DNA of 54,487 nt. Origin: Siminovitchia terrae (GTDB lineage: Bacteria > Bacillota > Bacilli > Bacillales > Bacillaceae_C). The stretch lies in the NCBI RefSeq assembly GCF_003605405.2, contig NZ_QYTW02000012.1, positions 1-54,487 of the forward strand, written 5' to 3'. The notes under the pieces were generated by a model that was given only the letters and a program-made list of their open reading frames with translations, did no database searches and had not been told where the DNA came from. The translations under genes were made by a program, and so were the position numbers. This document shows, piece after piece, positions 1 through 7,455 of the stretch (position 1 is its first letter; each line of letters opens with the position of its first letter).

Positions 1-1
1 T

Positions 2-373
2 GGAGCAATGAATCGAATGATAGAAGAAGCTTTTGGAATAAATCTGGTGGAAGAAACAATTAGACTTTATCTTGGTGATGAACCTAATTTAATAAGAAAA
101 CATGAGAAACATATTTATACCCATTATATTACTATGAACTCACGTGGACGTCTTGTAAAAGTTACGGGTAAAAATAGAGCTGCTAATGAACCTGGAGTAA
201 GAGAAGTTAATGTTAAGCTTCGTAAAAGAGCAATAATGCCTCCCAGATCAATGGGACATCGGTATGGATATGTTATAGCGACTGGAAATACCTTAGATGA
301 AGCAAAGGCAAACGCAGTGAATGCTGGTAGTAAAATAAAATTCCATTTGGAACCGTTTTCGGGGCAGATATAA
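2..373 (+). CDS. C-terminal part of an ATP-grasp ligase (5' end outside window)
   Basis: The reading frame is open to the left edge, so this is the 3' end of a gene whose start is not in the window; an internal ATG at 8 is unlikely to be the real start. The last ~40 residues (GYVIATGNTLDEAKANA, then SKIKFHLEP) look like the closing strand and helix of an ATP-grasp domain, as in carbamoyl-phosphate-synthase-like and biotin-carboxylase-like ligases. The segment REVNVKLRKRAIMPPRS is less typical. Such enzymes join a carboxylate to an amine using ATP; the substrate cannot be told from this fragment. ATP-grasp genes of a different subfamily (YheC/YheD) follow 1.1 kb downstream. Family assignment is by motif only. 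Confidence 0.55.
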   Translation, partial: GAMNRMIEEAFGINLVEETIRLYLGDEPNLIRKHEKHIYTHYITMNSRGRLVKVTGKNRAANEPGVREVNVKLRKRAIMPPRSMGHRYGYVIATGNTLDEAKANAVNAGSKIKFHLEPFSGQI

Positions 374-382
374 TGATTACAG

Positions 383-568
383 TTGGAGTGCTGCATTATA
401 GAAATTGATATGGGCGGGAATCCGATTAACTCATTTGATGATGATTTGTACTCGCTTCGGAAAACGAAAAGCTATATTATTGTTGATATAAATTGTTCCT
501 GTGTATTTAATCCACTTCCTCCAAACCTAGTCAATCAACCACTCCCCGATATTGAACCAAAAAAATAG
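383..568 (+). CDS. Small hypothetical ORF, doubtful
   Basis: A 61-codon frame starts 10 bases after the ATP-grasp stop. A second in-frame ATG (410, MGGNPINSFDDD) is a possible start. The C-terminus is rich in proline and asparagine (NPLPPNLVNQPLPDI). I do not recognise it. The ribosome binding site is weak (GTTGGAGTG) and overlaps the putative start. It could be a small gene co-transcribed with the ATP-grasp gene or a remnant; the hairpin at 622-659 would end the transcript. Confidence 0.25.
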   Translation: MECCIIEIDMGGNPINSFDDDLYSLRKTKSYIIVDINCSCVFNPLPPNLVNQPLPDIEPKK

Positions 569-621
569 TGCTTTATTGATGATCCATTTCGATTTAGAGA
601 TCATGATATTGTTAAACAGCT

Positions 622-659
622 AAAGCCACAACTATTTTGTGAAAAATGGTTGTGGCTTT
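622..659 (+). terminator. Hairpin, probable terminator of the upstream gene(s)
   Basis: An 11-bp perfect inverted repeat (AAAGCCACAAC / GTTGTGGCTTT) with a 16-nt loop. The 3' arm ends in CTTT followed by CATT, a poor T tract. A group II intron 5' end lies only 4 nt downstream, consistent with introns that home next to terminator hairpins. Confidence 0.55.
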
Positions 660-663
660 CATT

Positions 664-833
664 GTGCGTTCGACATGGGCTAACTTGGTTGTGAAAGTCC
701 ACTATAGGCTTGGCAGTAGGAACTGTTATCCATTGGCAAGGGTGTACATCGTGTGGTGGAATCGAAGGCAAACTCCCGAATTGACGAACAGAAACTGTAT
801 ACAAGACTTAATTGGATTGGATAAGGGCTGAAT
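664..833 (+). mobile_element. Group II intron 5' fragment (domain I relic)
   Basis: The segment starts with GTGCG, the canonical 5' end of bacterial group II introns, and continues with landmarks of domain I in the right order: GTGAAAGTCCAC, GGCAAGGGTGTACATCG, GTGGTGGAATCGAAGGCAAAC, GAACAGAAACTGTATACAAG and GGATAAGGG. Recognition is from memory of intron RNAs, not from a search. No intron-encoded reverse transcriptase and no domain V follow, so this is a dead 5' relic. Short ORFs over this stretch are not genes. Confidence 0.75.
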
Positions 834-1114
834 CTCAAACACCATGATCTACGCCTAACTCCCTTACTAACTGACTTTTATTGACTTTTTATTTTTAACT
901 AACCATACCCTGCTTTGTCTGAAAGACTAGTGTCTTAAAATCCGTTTTAATATTTATTGTTACATACATTCTAATCACCTCAAGACTAGATATGAGACAT
1001 AGTCAGTTTCATACATAGTTATTTAGACGCGAGTGTACATAACTCCCTAAATTAGAAACACTTTCGAAGAAAATGAGTGAATTACTTATATCTATTTCTT
1101 TTGTGTAACATATT
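834..1114. other. AT-rich spacer without a gene
   Basis: No supported gene. The sequence between the intron relic and the first racemase relic is AT-rich with stops in all frames. It must hold the promoter of the downstream tandem cluster, but I see no convincing -35/-10 pair. Confidence 0.4.
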
Positions 1115-1144
1115 ATGTATAGGGAAAGGACAAATCTAACAAAA

Positions 1145-1390
1145 ATGGGGAAAACCATTGGAATTCTTGGTGAGATGGGAGCATATGCCACGGTGATTTA
1201 TATATTAATATTGTTTGTAAAACCCCTGCTGAGGTCGATCAGATCATCACCCAATCATATTTTCATAATACAAAAATTACTTCAAGAATCGCTGCTCACT
1301 ATTAAAATGGTTGACCCAACTTTATTATTAGCTAAGATGGCTATTAAAAAACACACGAATAAATGGCCTTATGTTTTTCGAACAGGGTAA
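1145..1390 (+). pseudogene. Relic of an aspartate/glutamate racemase-family gene (copy 1)
   Basis: The frame opens with MGKTIGILGEMGAYAT, very close to the N-terminal signature of aspartate racemases (KTIGILGGMGPEAT). After about 16 codons a frameshift moves the reading to a second frame encoding GDLYINIVCKTPAEVDQII then HNTKITSRIAAH, which resembles the family's next ~40 residues (DLFxKIVxxTPAxxDQD...NNPKIPDRTAA). That frame stops at TAA; the first frame later reads IKMVDPTLLLAKMAI, which looks like the family's C-terminal end. The middle of the gene, including both catalytic cysteines, is missing. It is therefore a deleted, frameshifted remnant directly upstream of YheC/YheD copy 1. Confidence 0.55.
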
Positions 1391-1520
1391 ACATTTACTG
1401 AGTCAAATGGTCACCTTTCCAACTTGTGAAGATTCCTAAAATAGGGACAAATTGTTTGTGCTCATTTTTTTGAAATATATTCTCCATAGGCACGATAACC
1501 ATGTGAAGGGAAGTGATTGC

Positions 1521-2870
1521 TTGGACGGAGCTTTTAAAATAATTCCTATTAGTGAAGATAGCCCATGCCTTATGTTAAATCCTAAACAAAGTAAATTACT
1601 AGATGAAACGATGAGAAAAACTACTATTCACTTTGGTTTACAAAAAATAAAGGTTGCTTGCAAACAATTAAATACTTTGAAAAAGAACGAAATAGGGTTA
1701 TCTACCACTGTCATAGAAAATCTGCAGATTCCTTTAGAAGTTGATTATGAGGTTTCAATTCAAAACGGTGAAATAATAATCGGTCCATTTATTGGCATAC
1801 TATTGGCGAATTCCCGTGTTATTCTTGAAAATAAATTAAAAAAACTTAAATATATTAAACAATCCTCATTAGTGAGTGGGAGTGTTATAGCATTTTCTTG
1901 GGAAGGTATTGATCAAAAAAGTTCTAAGATAATTGGTTATATTTACAACCCATCTTCGAAAAAATGGGAAGAGGGGACTTTCCCTTTTCCTGCCGTAATC
2001 GTAAGACGAACGGCATTGTCTATTAAAAGAAAAAAATATTTAAAAAATCTTTATGGGTCACGTTTTTTTCATTTAGCAAGTGTTAATAAATGGAAAATGT
2101 ATCGGCGGCTTAGTTCAAATAAAGATTTGATTCCCCATTTACCTAAAACATTCTTATATAAAAAGCCCGAAGATATTTTAAAGTATCTTAAAAGCTTTCG
2201 TACAATTTATGTAAAGCCGTTATCAGGATTACAAGGAATCCGTATTAAGAAGTTTATAGCTGAAGGTGATCATTATTGCGTTAAATATCGACGTAATCAA
2301 GAAAATAATACAATCAACTTTTCCTCTGATACGGAACTACTTAATTATGTAAAATCTAAGTTCAAAAGTAAAAGGTATATTATACAGCAACAAATAGATT
2401 TAGAAATAGAAAAAAATCATTCCATTGATTTTCGAATTGCTCTTATAAAAAACCAGAGTGGCAAATGGGAAGATGTGGGTATGGTCGGCAGGAAAGGCAT
2501 TAAAGGGAGTGTCGTTAGCAACCTCTCGAACGGTGGAAAAGTGAAACGAGCACAAACCATATTTTTAAAATCGTTGCATCTATCTAAAGATGAGGCATTA
2601 AGTATCCGTCAAAAGATGTCTGAAATTGCCATTAAGGCTGCTGAAGAGATTGATAAATATGATACTATATTCAAGTCCGGCGTTGATATCGCTATTGACC
2701 GACATCATCATATTTGGTTAATTGAACTAAACAATCGTACCCCAGGCTTTGCAAGTTTTTCGAAGGTTGGGCTTAAGAGCACAATTATCAAAGTCAGCAA
2801 TTCAAGAATGCTTTATGCAAAATATTTGGCTGGGTTTCCAAAAGAAAAGGAAAATATGGGTTCTGAATAA
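1521..2870 (+). CDS. YheC/YheD-family ATP-grasp protein, copy 1
   Basis: This is a 449-aa member of the endospore coat-associated YheC/YheD family. The N-terminal half (~1-190) is the family-specific region; the C-terminal half carries the ATP-grasp fold, with FRTIYVKPLSG (nucleotide-binding lysine), IIQQQIDLE, the basic DFRIALIKNQSGKWE strand and the metal-binding end GVDIAIDRHHHIWLIELNN. I choose the TTG at 1521 because it follows GGAAGTGATTGC, a near-consensus ribosome binding site at ideal spacing that is conserved in all three copies; copy 2 has ATG at the same place. An upstream in-frame start at 1452 would add unrelated residues. Relatives in Bacillus subtilis localise to the spore coat; the ligation reaction is unknown. 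Confidence 0.85.
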   Translation: MDGAFKIIPISEDSPCLMLNPKQSKLLDETMRKTTIHFGLQKIKVACKQLNTLKKNEIGLSTTVIENLQIPLEVDYEVSIQNGEIIIGPFIGILLANSRVILENKLKKLKYIKQSSLVSGSVIAFSWEGIDQKSSKIIGYIYNPSSKKWEEGTFPFPAVIVRRTALSIKRKKYLKNLYGSRFFHLASVNKWKMYRRLSSNKDLIPHLPKTFLYKKPEDILKYLKSFRTIYVKPLSGLQGIRIKKFIAEGDHYCVKYRRNQENNTINFSSDTELLNYVKSKFKSKRYIIQQQIDLEIEKNHSIDFRIALIKNQSGKWEDVGMVGRKGIKGSVVSNLSNGGKVKRAQTIFLKSLHLSKDEALSIRQKMSEIAIKAAEEIDKYDTIFKSGVDIAIDRHHHIWLIELNNRTPGFASFSKVGLKSTIIKVSNSRMLYAKYLAGFPKEKENMGSE

Positions 2871-2871
2871 A

Positions 2872-2990
2872 ATGGAAAAAACAGTGGGATTTTGGTGGGA
2901 TAGTGTCATATGCACCTTTGATGCAGCCATTAAGATAATTGATCCAACTTGATTATTGCCAAAATGGCTACGATCCAATTCAGAAAAATG
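2872..2990 (+). pseudogene. Racemase-family relic (copy 2)
   Basis: The stretch starts MEKTVG and, after a frame change, reads GGIVSYAPLMQ, again like the N-terminus of aspartate racemases (KTIGILGGMGPEAT). It then runs directly into IKIIDPT, a stop codon, and a frame resembling LLAKMA, like the family C-terminus. The central ~200 codons are absent, so this is an internally deleted copy of the relic at 1145-1390. It sits between the stop of YheC/YheD copy 1 and the start of copy 2. Confidence 0.45.
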
Positions 2991-3005
2991 ATGGGAAGTG
3001 ATTGC

Positions 3006-4373
3006 ATGGAAAAAGTTTTTAAGTTAATTCCAATAAGTGAAGATAGTCCATGCCTTATATTAAATCCTAAACAAAGTAAATTACTAGACGAAACGATGAT
3101 AAAAACTACCATTCACTTCGGTTTACAAAAAATAGAGGTTACTTGCAAACAATTAGATACGATAAAAGAAAACGAAATAGGATTATCTACCACTGTCATA
3201 GAAAATCTGAAACTTCCTTTAGAAGTTGATTATGAAGTTTCAATTCAGAACGGTGAAATAATAATCGGTCCATTTATTGGTGTGTTGATTACGAATTCTC
3301 GTGCCAAACTTAAAAAGAAAGTAAATAAACTTATACCAATAAAAAAACTTAAACAAATAAGTAAACAATATCGGTTAGTAAGAGGAGTTGTTGTAGCATT
3401 TTCTTGGAATGGTATAGATCAAAATAACTCCAAGATAAATGGTTATTTTTACAACCCATCTTCGAAAAAATGGGAAGAAGGGACTTTCCCTTTTCCCGCC
3501 GTAATCGTAAAACGAACGGCATTGTCTACTGAAAGAAAAAAATATTTAAAAAAACTTTATGGGTCACGTTTTTTTCATTTAGCAAGTATTAATAAATGGA
3601 AAATGTATAAGCGGCTTAGTTCAAATAAAGATTTGATTCCCCATTTACCCAAAACATTCTTATATAAAAAGCCCGAAGATATTTTAAATCACCTTAAAAG
3701 CTTTCGCACAATTTATGTAAAGCCGTTATCAGGATTCCGAGGAATCGGGATTGAAAAGTTTATAGCAGAACCTGATCATTATTGCGTTAAATATCGAAGT
3801 GATCGAAAAAATGTGACAATTCACTTTTCCTCTGATACCGAACTACTAGATTATGTGAAATCTAAGTTCAAAAGTAAGAGATATATTATACAGCAACAAA
3901 TAGATTTAGAAATAGAAAAAAATCATTCCATTGATTTTCGAATTGCTCTTATAAAAAACCAGAGTGGCAAATGGGAAGATGTGGGTATGGTGGGCAGAAA
4001 AGGCAGGAAAGGGAGTGTCGTTAGCAACCTCACAAATGGTGGAAAAATGATACGAGCACAAACCTTACTTTTAACGTCATTAAATCTATCTGAAGCAGAG
4101 GCATTAAGTATCCGTCAAAAGATGTCTGAAATTGCCATTAAAGCTGCTGAAGAGATTGATAAATATGATACTATATTCAAATCCGGCGTAGATATAGCTA
4201 TTGACCGCGATCATCATATTTGGTTAATTGAACTAAACAACCGTAAACCATACTTAAAGTTTTCGAAGGTTGGGCTTAAGAGCACAATTGTTAAAGTCAG
4301 AAATTCAAGATTGTTTTACGCAAAATATTTGGCCGGGTTCCCAAAAGAGAAGAAAAATACGGGTTCTAAATAA
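3006..4373 (+). CDS. YheC/YheD-family ATP-grasp protein, copy 2
   Basis: This is a 455-aa paralogue of its two neighbours. It starts with ATG at 3006, 7 nt after GGAAG in the conserved site GGAAGTGATT, giving MEKVFKLIPISEDSPC. The ATP-grasp half contains RTIYVKPLSGFRGIGIEKF, IIQQQIDLEIEKN, DFRIALIKNQ and GVDIAIDRDHHIWLIELNN, so the residues expected to bind ATP and metal are kept. Relative to copy 1 it has a short insertion in the basic linker (KKKVNKLIPIKKLKQISKQY), and its C-terminus after ELNN differs (RKPYLKFSKVG). It is closest to copy 3. Expected role: spore-coat-associated carboxylate-amine ligase of unknown substrate. Confidence 0.85.
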   Translation: MEKVFKLIPISEDSPCLILNPKQSKLLDETMIKTTIHFGLQKIEVTCKQLDTIKENEIGLSTTVIENLKLPLEVDYEVSIQNGEIIIGPFIGVLITNSRAKLKKKVNKLIPIKKLKQISKQYRLVRGVVVAFSWNGIDQNNSKINGYFYNPSSKKWEEGTFPFPAVIVKRTALSTERKKYLKKLYGSRFFHLASINKWKMYKRLSSNKDLIPHLPKTFLYKKPEDILNHLKSFRTIYVKPLSGFRGIGIEKFIAEPDHYCVKYRSDRKNVTIHFSSDTELLDYVKSKFKSKRYIIQQQIDLEIEKNHSIDFRIALIKNQSGKWEDVGMVGRKGRKGSVVSNLTNGGKMIRAQTLLLTSLNLSEAEALSIRQKMSEIAIKAAEEIDKYDTIFKSGVDIAIDRDHHIWLIELNNRKPYLKFSKVGLKSTIVKVRNSRLFYAKYLAGFPKEKKNTGSK

Positions 4374-4374
4374 A

Positions 4375-4490
4375 ATGGAAAAACCAGTGGGATTTTGGTG
4401 GGATACTGTCATATGCACCTTTCATGCAGACATTAAGATGGTTGATCCAACTTGATTATTGCCAAGATGGCCACTATTCCAATTCACAAA
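4375..4490 (+). pseudogene. Racemase-family relic (copy 3)
   Basis: Almost identical to the relic at 2872-2990: MEKPVG, the same frame-changed GG..SYAP segment and IKMVDPT followed by a stop. It confirms that the deleted racemase remnant was duplicated together with the ATP-grasp gene. Confidence 0.45.
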
Positions 4491-4509
4491 AATGATGGGA
4501 AGTGATTGC

Positions 4510-5862
4510 TTGGACAAAGTTTTTAAGTTAATTCCAATAAGTGAAGATAGTCCATGCCTTATGTTACATCCTAACCAAAGTGAACTACTAGACGAAACGA
4601 TGATAAAAACTACTATTCACTTCGGTTTACAAAAAATAGAGGTTACTTGCAAACAATTAGCTACGATAAAAGAGAACGAAATAGGATTATCTAACACTGT
4701 AATAGAAAATCTGAAACTTCCTTTAGAAGTTGATTATGACGTTTCAATTCAAAATGGTGAAATAATTATCGGTCCATTTATTGGTGTATTGATGACGAAT
4801 TCTCGTGCCAAGCTTAAAAAGAAAGTAAATAAACTTAAACAAATAAGTAAACAATATCGGTTAGTAAGAGGAGTTGTAGTAGCATTTTCTTGGGAAGGTA
4901 TAGATCAAAATAACTCTAAGATAATTGGTTATATCTACAACCCATCTTCGAAAAAATGGGAAGAGGGGACTTTCCCTTTTCCCGCTGTAATCATAGAACG
5001 AACGACATTGTCTACTAAAAGAAAAAAATATTTTAAAAAACTTTATGGGTCACGTTTTATTCATTCACTTAGCATTAATAAATGGAAAATGTATCAACGG
5101 CTTCGTTCAAATCAACATTTGATTCCCCATTTACCCAAAACATTCTTATATAAAAAGCCTAATGACATCTTAAAGTATCTTAAAACCTTTCGTACAATTT
5201 ATGTAAAGCCGTTATCAGGATTACAGGGAATAGGTATTGAAAAATTTATAGCAGAACCTGATCATTATTGCGTTAAATATCGAAGTAATCAAAAAAATAA
5301 AATCATCCACTTTTCCTCTGAAAACGAACTACTTGATTATGTAAAATCTAAGTTCAAAAGCAAGAAATTTATTATACAGCAACAAATAGATTTAGAAATA
5401 GAAAAAAATCATTCCATTGATTTTCGAATTGCTCTTATAAAAAATCAAAGTGGTAAATGGGAAGATGTGGGGATCGTGGGGAAGAAAGGTGTAAAAGGGA
5501 GCATCGTTAGCAACCTCGAAAATGGCGGAAAAGTGATACGAGCACAAACCTTACTTTTAACATCATTCAATCTATCTGAAGATGAGGCATTAAGTATCCG
5601 TCAAAAGATGTATAAAATTGCCATTAAAGCTGCTGAAGAGATTGATAAATATGAAAATATATACAAATCTGGCGTTGATATCGCTATTGACCGCCATCAT
5701 CATATTTGGTTAATTGAACTAAACAATCGTAACCCTAGCAAAAATATTTTTTTATATCTCGGAGATTATGATACAGTTTCTAAACTCCAAAATGCAATAA
5801 TATTTTATGCGAAATATCTGGCAGGGTTCCCAAAAGAAACGGAAAATATGGGTTCTAATTAA
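4510..5862 (+). CDS. YheC/YheD-family ATP-grasp protein, copy 3
   Basis: This is a 450-aa paralogue with a TTG start at 4510 behind the conserved GGAAGTGATTGC site. The domain layout matches copies 1 and 2: N-terminal family region to ~190, then ATP-grasp with RTIYVKPLSGLQGIGIEKF, IIQQQIDLEIEKN, DFRIALIKNQ and GVDIAIDRHHHIWLIELNN. The tail after ELNNRNPS is unlike the other two (IFLYLGDYDTVSKLQNAI), so the region beyond the active site diverges faster than the core. No terminator hairpin is obvious after the stop; the following ~300 bases are non-coding debris. Confidence 0.85.
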   Translation: MDKVFKLIPISEDSPCLMLHPNQSELLDETMIKTTIHFGLQKIEVTCKQLATIKENEIGLSNTVIENLKLPLEVDYDVSIQNGEIIIGPFIGVLMTNSRAKLKKKVNKLKQISKQYRLVRGVVVAFSWEGIDQNNSKIIGYIYNPSSKKWEEGTFPFPAVIIERTTLSTKRKKYFKKLYGSRFIHSLSINKWKMYQRLRSNQHLIPHLPKTFLYKKPNDILKYLKTFRTIYVKPLSGLQGIGIEKFIAEPDHYCVKYRSNQKNKIIHFSSENELLDYVKSKFKSKKFIIQQQIDLEIEKNHSIDFRIALIKNQSGKWEDVGIVGKKGVKGSIVSNLENGGKVIRAQTLLLTSFNLSEDEALSIRQKMYKIAIKAAEEIDKYENIYKSGVDIAIDRHHHIWLIELNNRNPSKNIFLYLGDYDTVSKLQNAIIFYAKYLAGFPKETENMGSN

Positions 5863-6327
5863 AATAGACAGAAATCGATAATTGAAATAAAGGGAACCAA
5901 TAATGGTTGAACTACTGTCGAATAGAAATATAACTAATACGGCAACAAACTGGGCTGTTGACATAGAAAATTGATTAATGACTCTATCCGCAACTCTTTC
6001 CGGGTGAACAGTTTTTCTGACGGGATCAAGTCCCACAGGCGCTACGTTCTACCCCGACTACCGCTATCATTAGACCAAATGAAAAAAGGTCAATGATATT
6101 AGACTCAAAAGTAGACACAGTTTATTATAAATATAACAAACAAAACTGGGTGTCTACATGAGTGAAAAACATTTGATGAAGATTTCAAAAAAACCACTGT
6201 ACAAATGATGATTGAACAAAACAAGTCAGTTGGCCAAACAGCCCGGGATTCTAGATAAGCGATAGCGCGGTAGAGGAAGAAAATCTTCAAAATGGTTATG
6301 CTGTCTTTTTTAGGTCTTATTGAACAA
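5863..6327. other. Non-coding debris between the YheC/D cluster and the ger operon
   Basis: Apart from the IS3 relic at 6112-6275, no gene is supported. ORFs on the minus strand across 5752-6377 have no recognisable motif and overlap the ends of real genes. Confidence 0.5.
6112..6275 (+). pseudogene. IS3-family orfA relic with left end
   Basis: An inverted-repeat-like pair (TAGACACAGTTT and AAACTGGGTGTCTA) brackets 6112-6157. It is followed by ATGAGTGAAAAA, a one-base frameshift in the A run, then codons for TFDEDFKKTTVQMMIEQNKS and VGQTARDS before in-frame stops. This matches the start of IS3/IS911-type OrfA (HTH) transposases. Nothing of orfB is present. It lies just downstream of the ger operon. 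Confidence 0.6.
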
Positions 6328-7452
6328 TCAATTAATAATCCCGTGCCGATCGATTTTGACATTAAATGTTGCATCAATCGGAATTTCAGGGTAAATTTTT
6401 TTCCAATCGATTTTTTTCCATGTGGAATGATGATAGGCTTTAACTCTCTCTCCTAGCCCCAAAGAATCATTATTGGCCTCTTGCATTTTCGTCAACGTTT
6501 TTTTCGCCAATTTATTTAAGCGGCTTTCTAAACGTTTGGCCAGGGCTTTCACTTCTTTTTCCTTATTTAAATGATCTAATGCATATTCATCAACCTCCAC
6601 CTCAAGATCTACAATTACTTTTGCAGCAATAATTCCTTTATTTGCGTTTATATTTACTTTTCTTTTGTCTTTACGTACGGCGATGTTCACAAAGTTTTTA
6701 TCGTGTTTTTTTTGATCGTTCCTTACCTTAAAGTTTAATGTTGCGCCCTTTGTCTTTTGATCCGACAATATCAGGAACATGGTCGTTTCCTCGATATTCA
6801 ATTGGCCTGTCAGGCGATCACCATTAAACAAAGCCAATCCTTTTACTCTTACTTCTTTTTCATCCTTTAAGCCAACATAGGGCAACACAAGATCTTTACC
6901 TTTTGATAAAATAATCGGACAAGCGGTTTGCACATTTTCATTTTTGGTAATTCCTCCTTTTTCAGCACTGTCAAGAAGCTCTGAATAAACATCACTGACA
7001 AGCATAGAATCACCCGTCTTGACTGACAATCCACCTTTTGCATTTCCATCAAAGATAGCTAAAGTGGCATTTAATGGACCTCTCAAATCCCGATAAATGG
7101 AATCCAAAGTGGGAAAAATGCCTTGGGAAGCCAATCGTTTACCCAAAAGAATGACCTTTGCTTTGGACCTGTCAAATTTTTGGGGAATGCTTTGGTCCAT
7201 TTTTTTTTCAGCATCCTTGACTGTATCCCCGGTCATGGATAAAACTTTACTTTTATTTACAGGTGCACTTTGCTGACTCGAATCATTATTGTTTTTTGGA
7301 AAGGTCACGGTCTTGATTAATTTTTCGTCGTTTCCACGGTCATATCCAATAGATAAAACTAGGCTATGTTCCTTTAATAAGCGCTGATCCCAGCATCCAG
7401 CAAGAATGATGGATAATATGGCCGCCCAAATAAAGGTTAATCGATAAATCAT
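6328..7452 (-). CDS. Ger(x)C-family germination lipoprotein (GerC subunit)
   Basis: This is the 374-aa C subunit of a GerA-type germinant receptor. The N-terminus has a lipoprotein signal with lipobox LAGC followed by WDQRLL (lipidated Cys about residue 20), as in GerAC, GerBC and GerKC. The body contains the family segments SIGYDRG near the N-terminus, MDQSIPQKFDRSKAKVILLGKRLA, SDVYSELLDSAEKGG and the C-terminal TFNVKIDRHG. The start has the site GAGGGG, and the gene begins 3 nt after the gerB stop. It is the last gene of the operon; its product sits on the outer face of the spore inner membrane and is needed for receptor function. Confidence 0.9.
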   Translation of the reverse strand: MIYRLTFIWAAILSIILAGCWDQRLLKEHSLVLSIGYDRGNDEKLIKTVTFPKNNNDSSQQSAPVNKSKVLSMTGDTVKDAEKKMDQSIPQKFDRSKAKVILLGKRLASQGIFPTLDSIYRDLRGPLNATLAIFDGNAKGGLSVKTGDSMLVSDVYSELLDSAEKGGITKNENVQTACPIILSKGKDLVLPYVGLKDEKEVRVKGLALFNGDRLTGQLNIEETTMFLILSDQKTKGATLNFKVRNDQKKHDKNFVNIAVRKDKRKVNINANKGIIAAKVIVDLEVEVDEYALDHLNKEKEVKALAKRLESRLNKLAKKTLTKMQEANNDSLGLGERVKAYHHSTWKKIDWKKIYPEIPIDATFNVKIDRHGIIN

Positions 7453-7455
7453 TCG

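Larger units (their letters stand above)
1115..5862 (+). repeat. Three tandem ~1.5-kb duplicated units
   Basis: Each unit consists of a racemase-like relic, a shared leader (consensus GTTGATCCAACTTGATTATT) and a YheC/YheD-type ATP-grasp gene. Units 2 and 3 (about 2871-4373 and 4374-5862) are the closest pair, including the intergenic relic; unit 1 is more diverged and keeps a longer relic. The genes share long identical stretches, for example QQQIDLEIEKNHSIDFRIAL in all three, indicating recent duplication or gene conversion. Confidence 0.85.

Noticed and set aside
646-831. 61-codon ORF over the group II intron relic
   Set aside because: Sequence is explained by intron RNA landmarks; no ribosome binding site.
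5752-6036. 94-codon minus-strand ORF overlapping the end of YheC/D copy 3
   Set aside because: No start signals or motifs; overlaps a well-supported gene.
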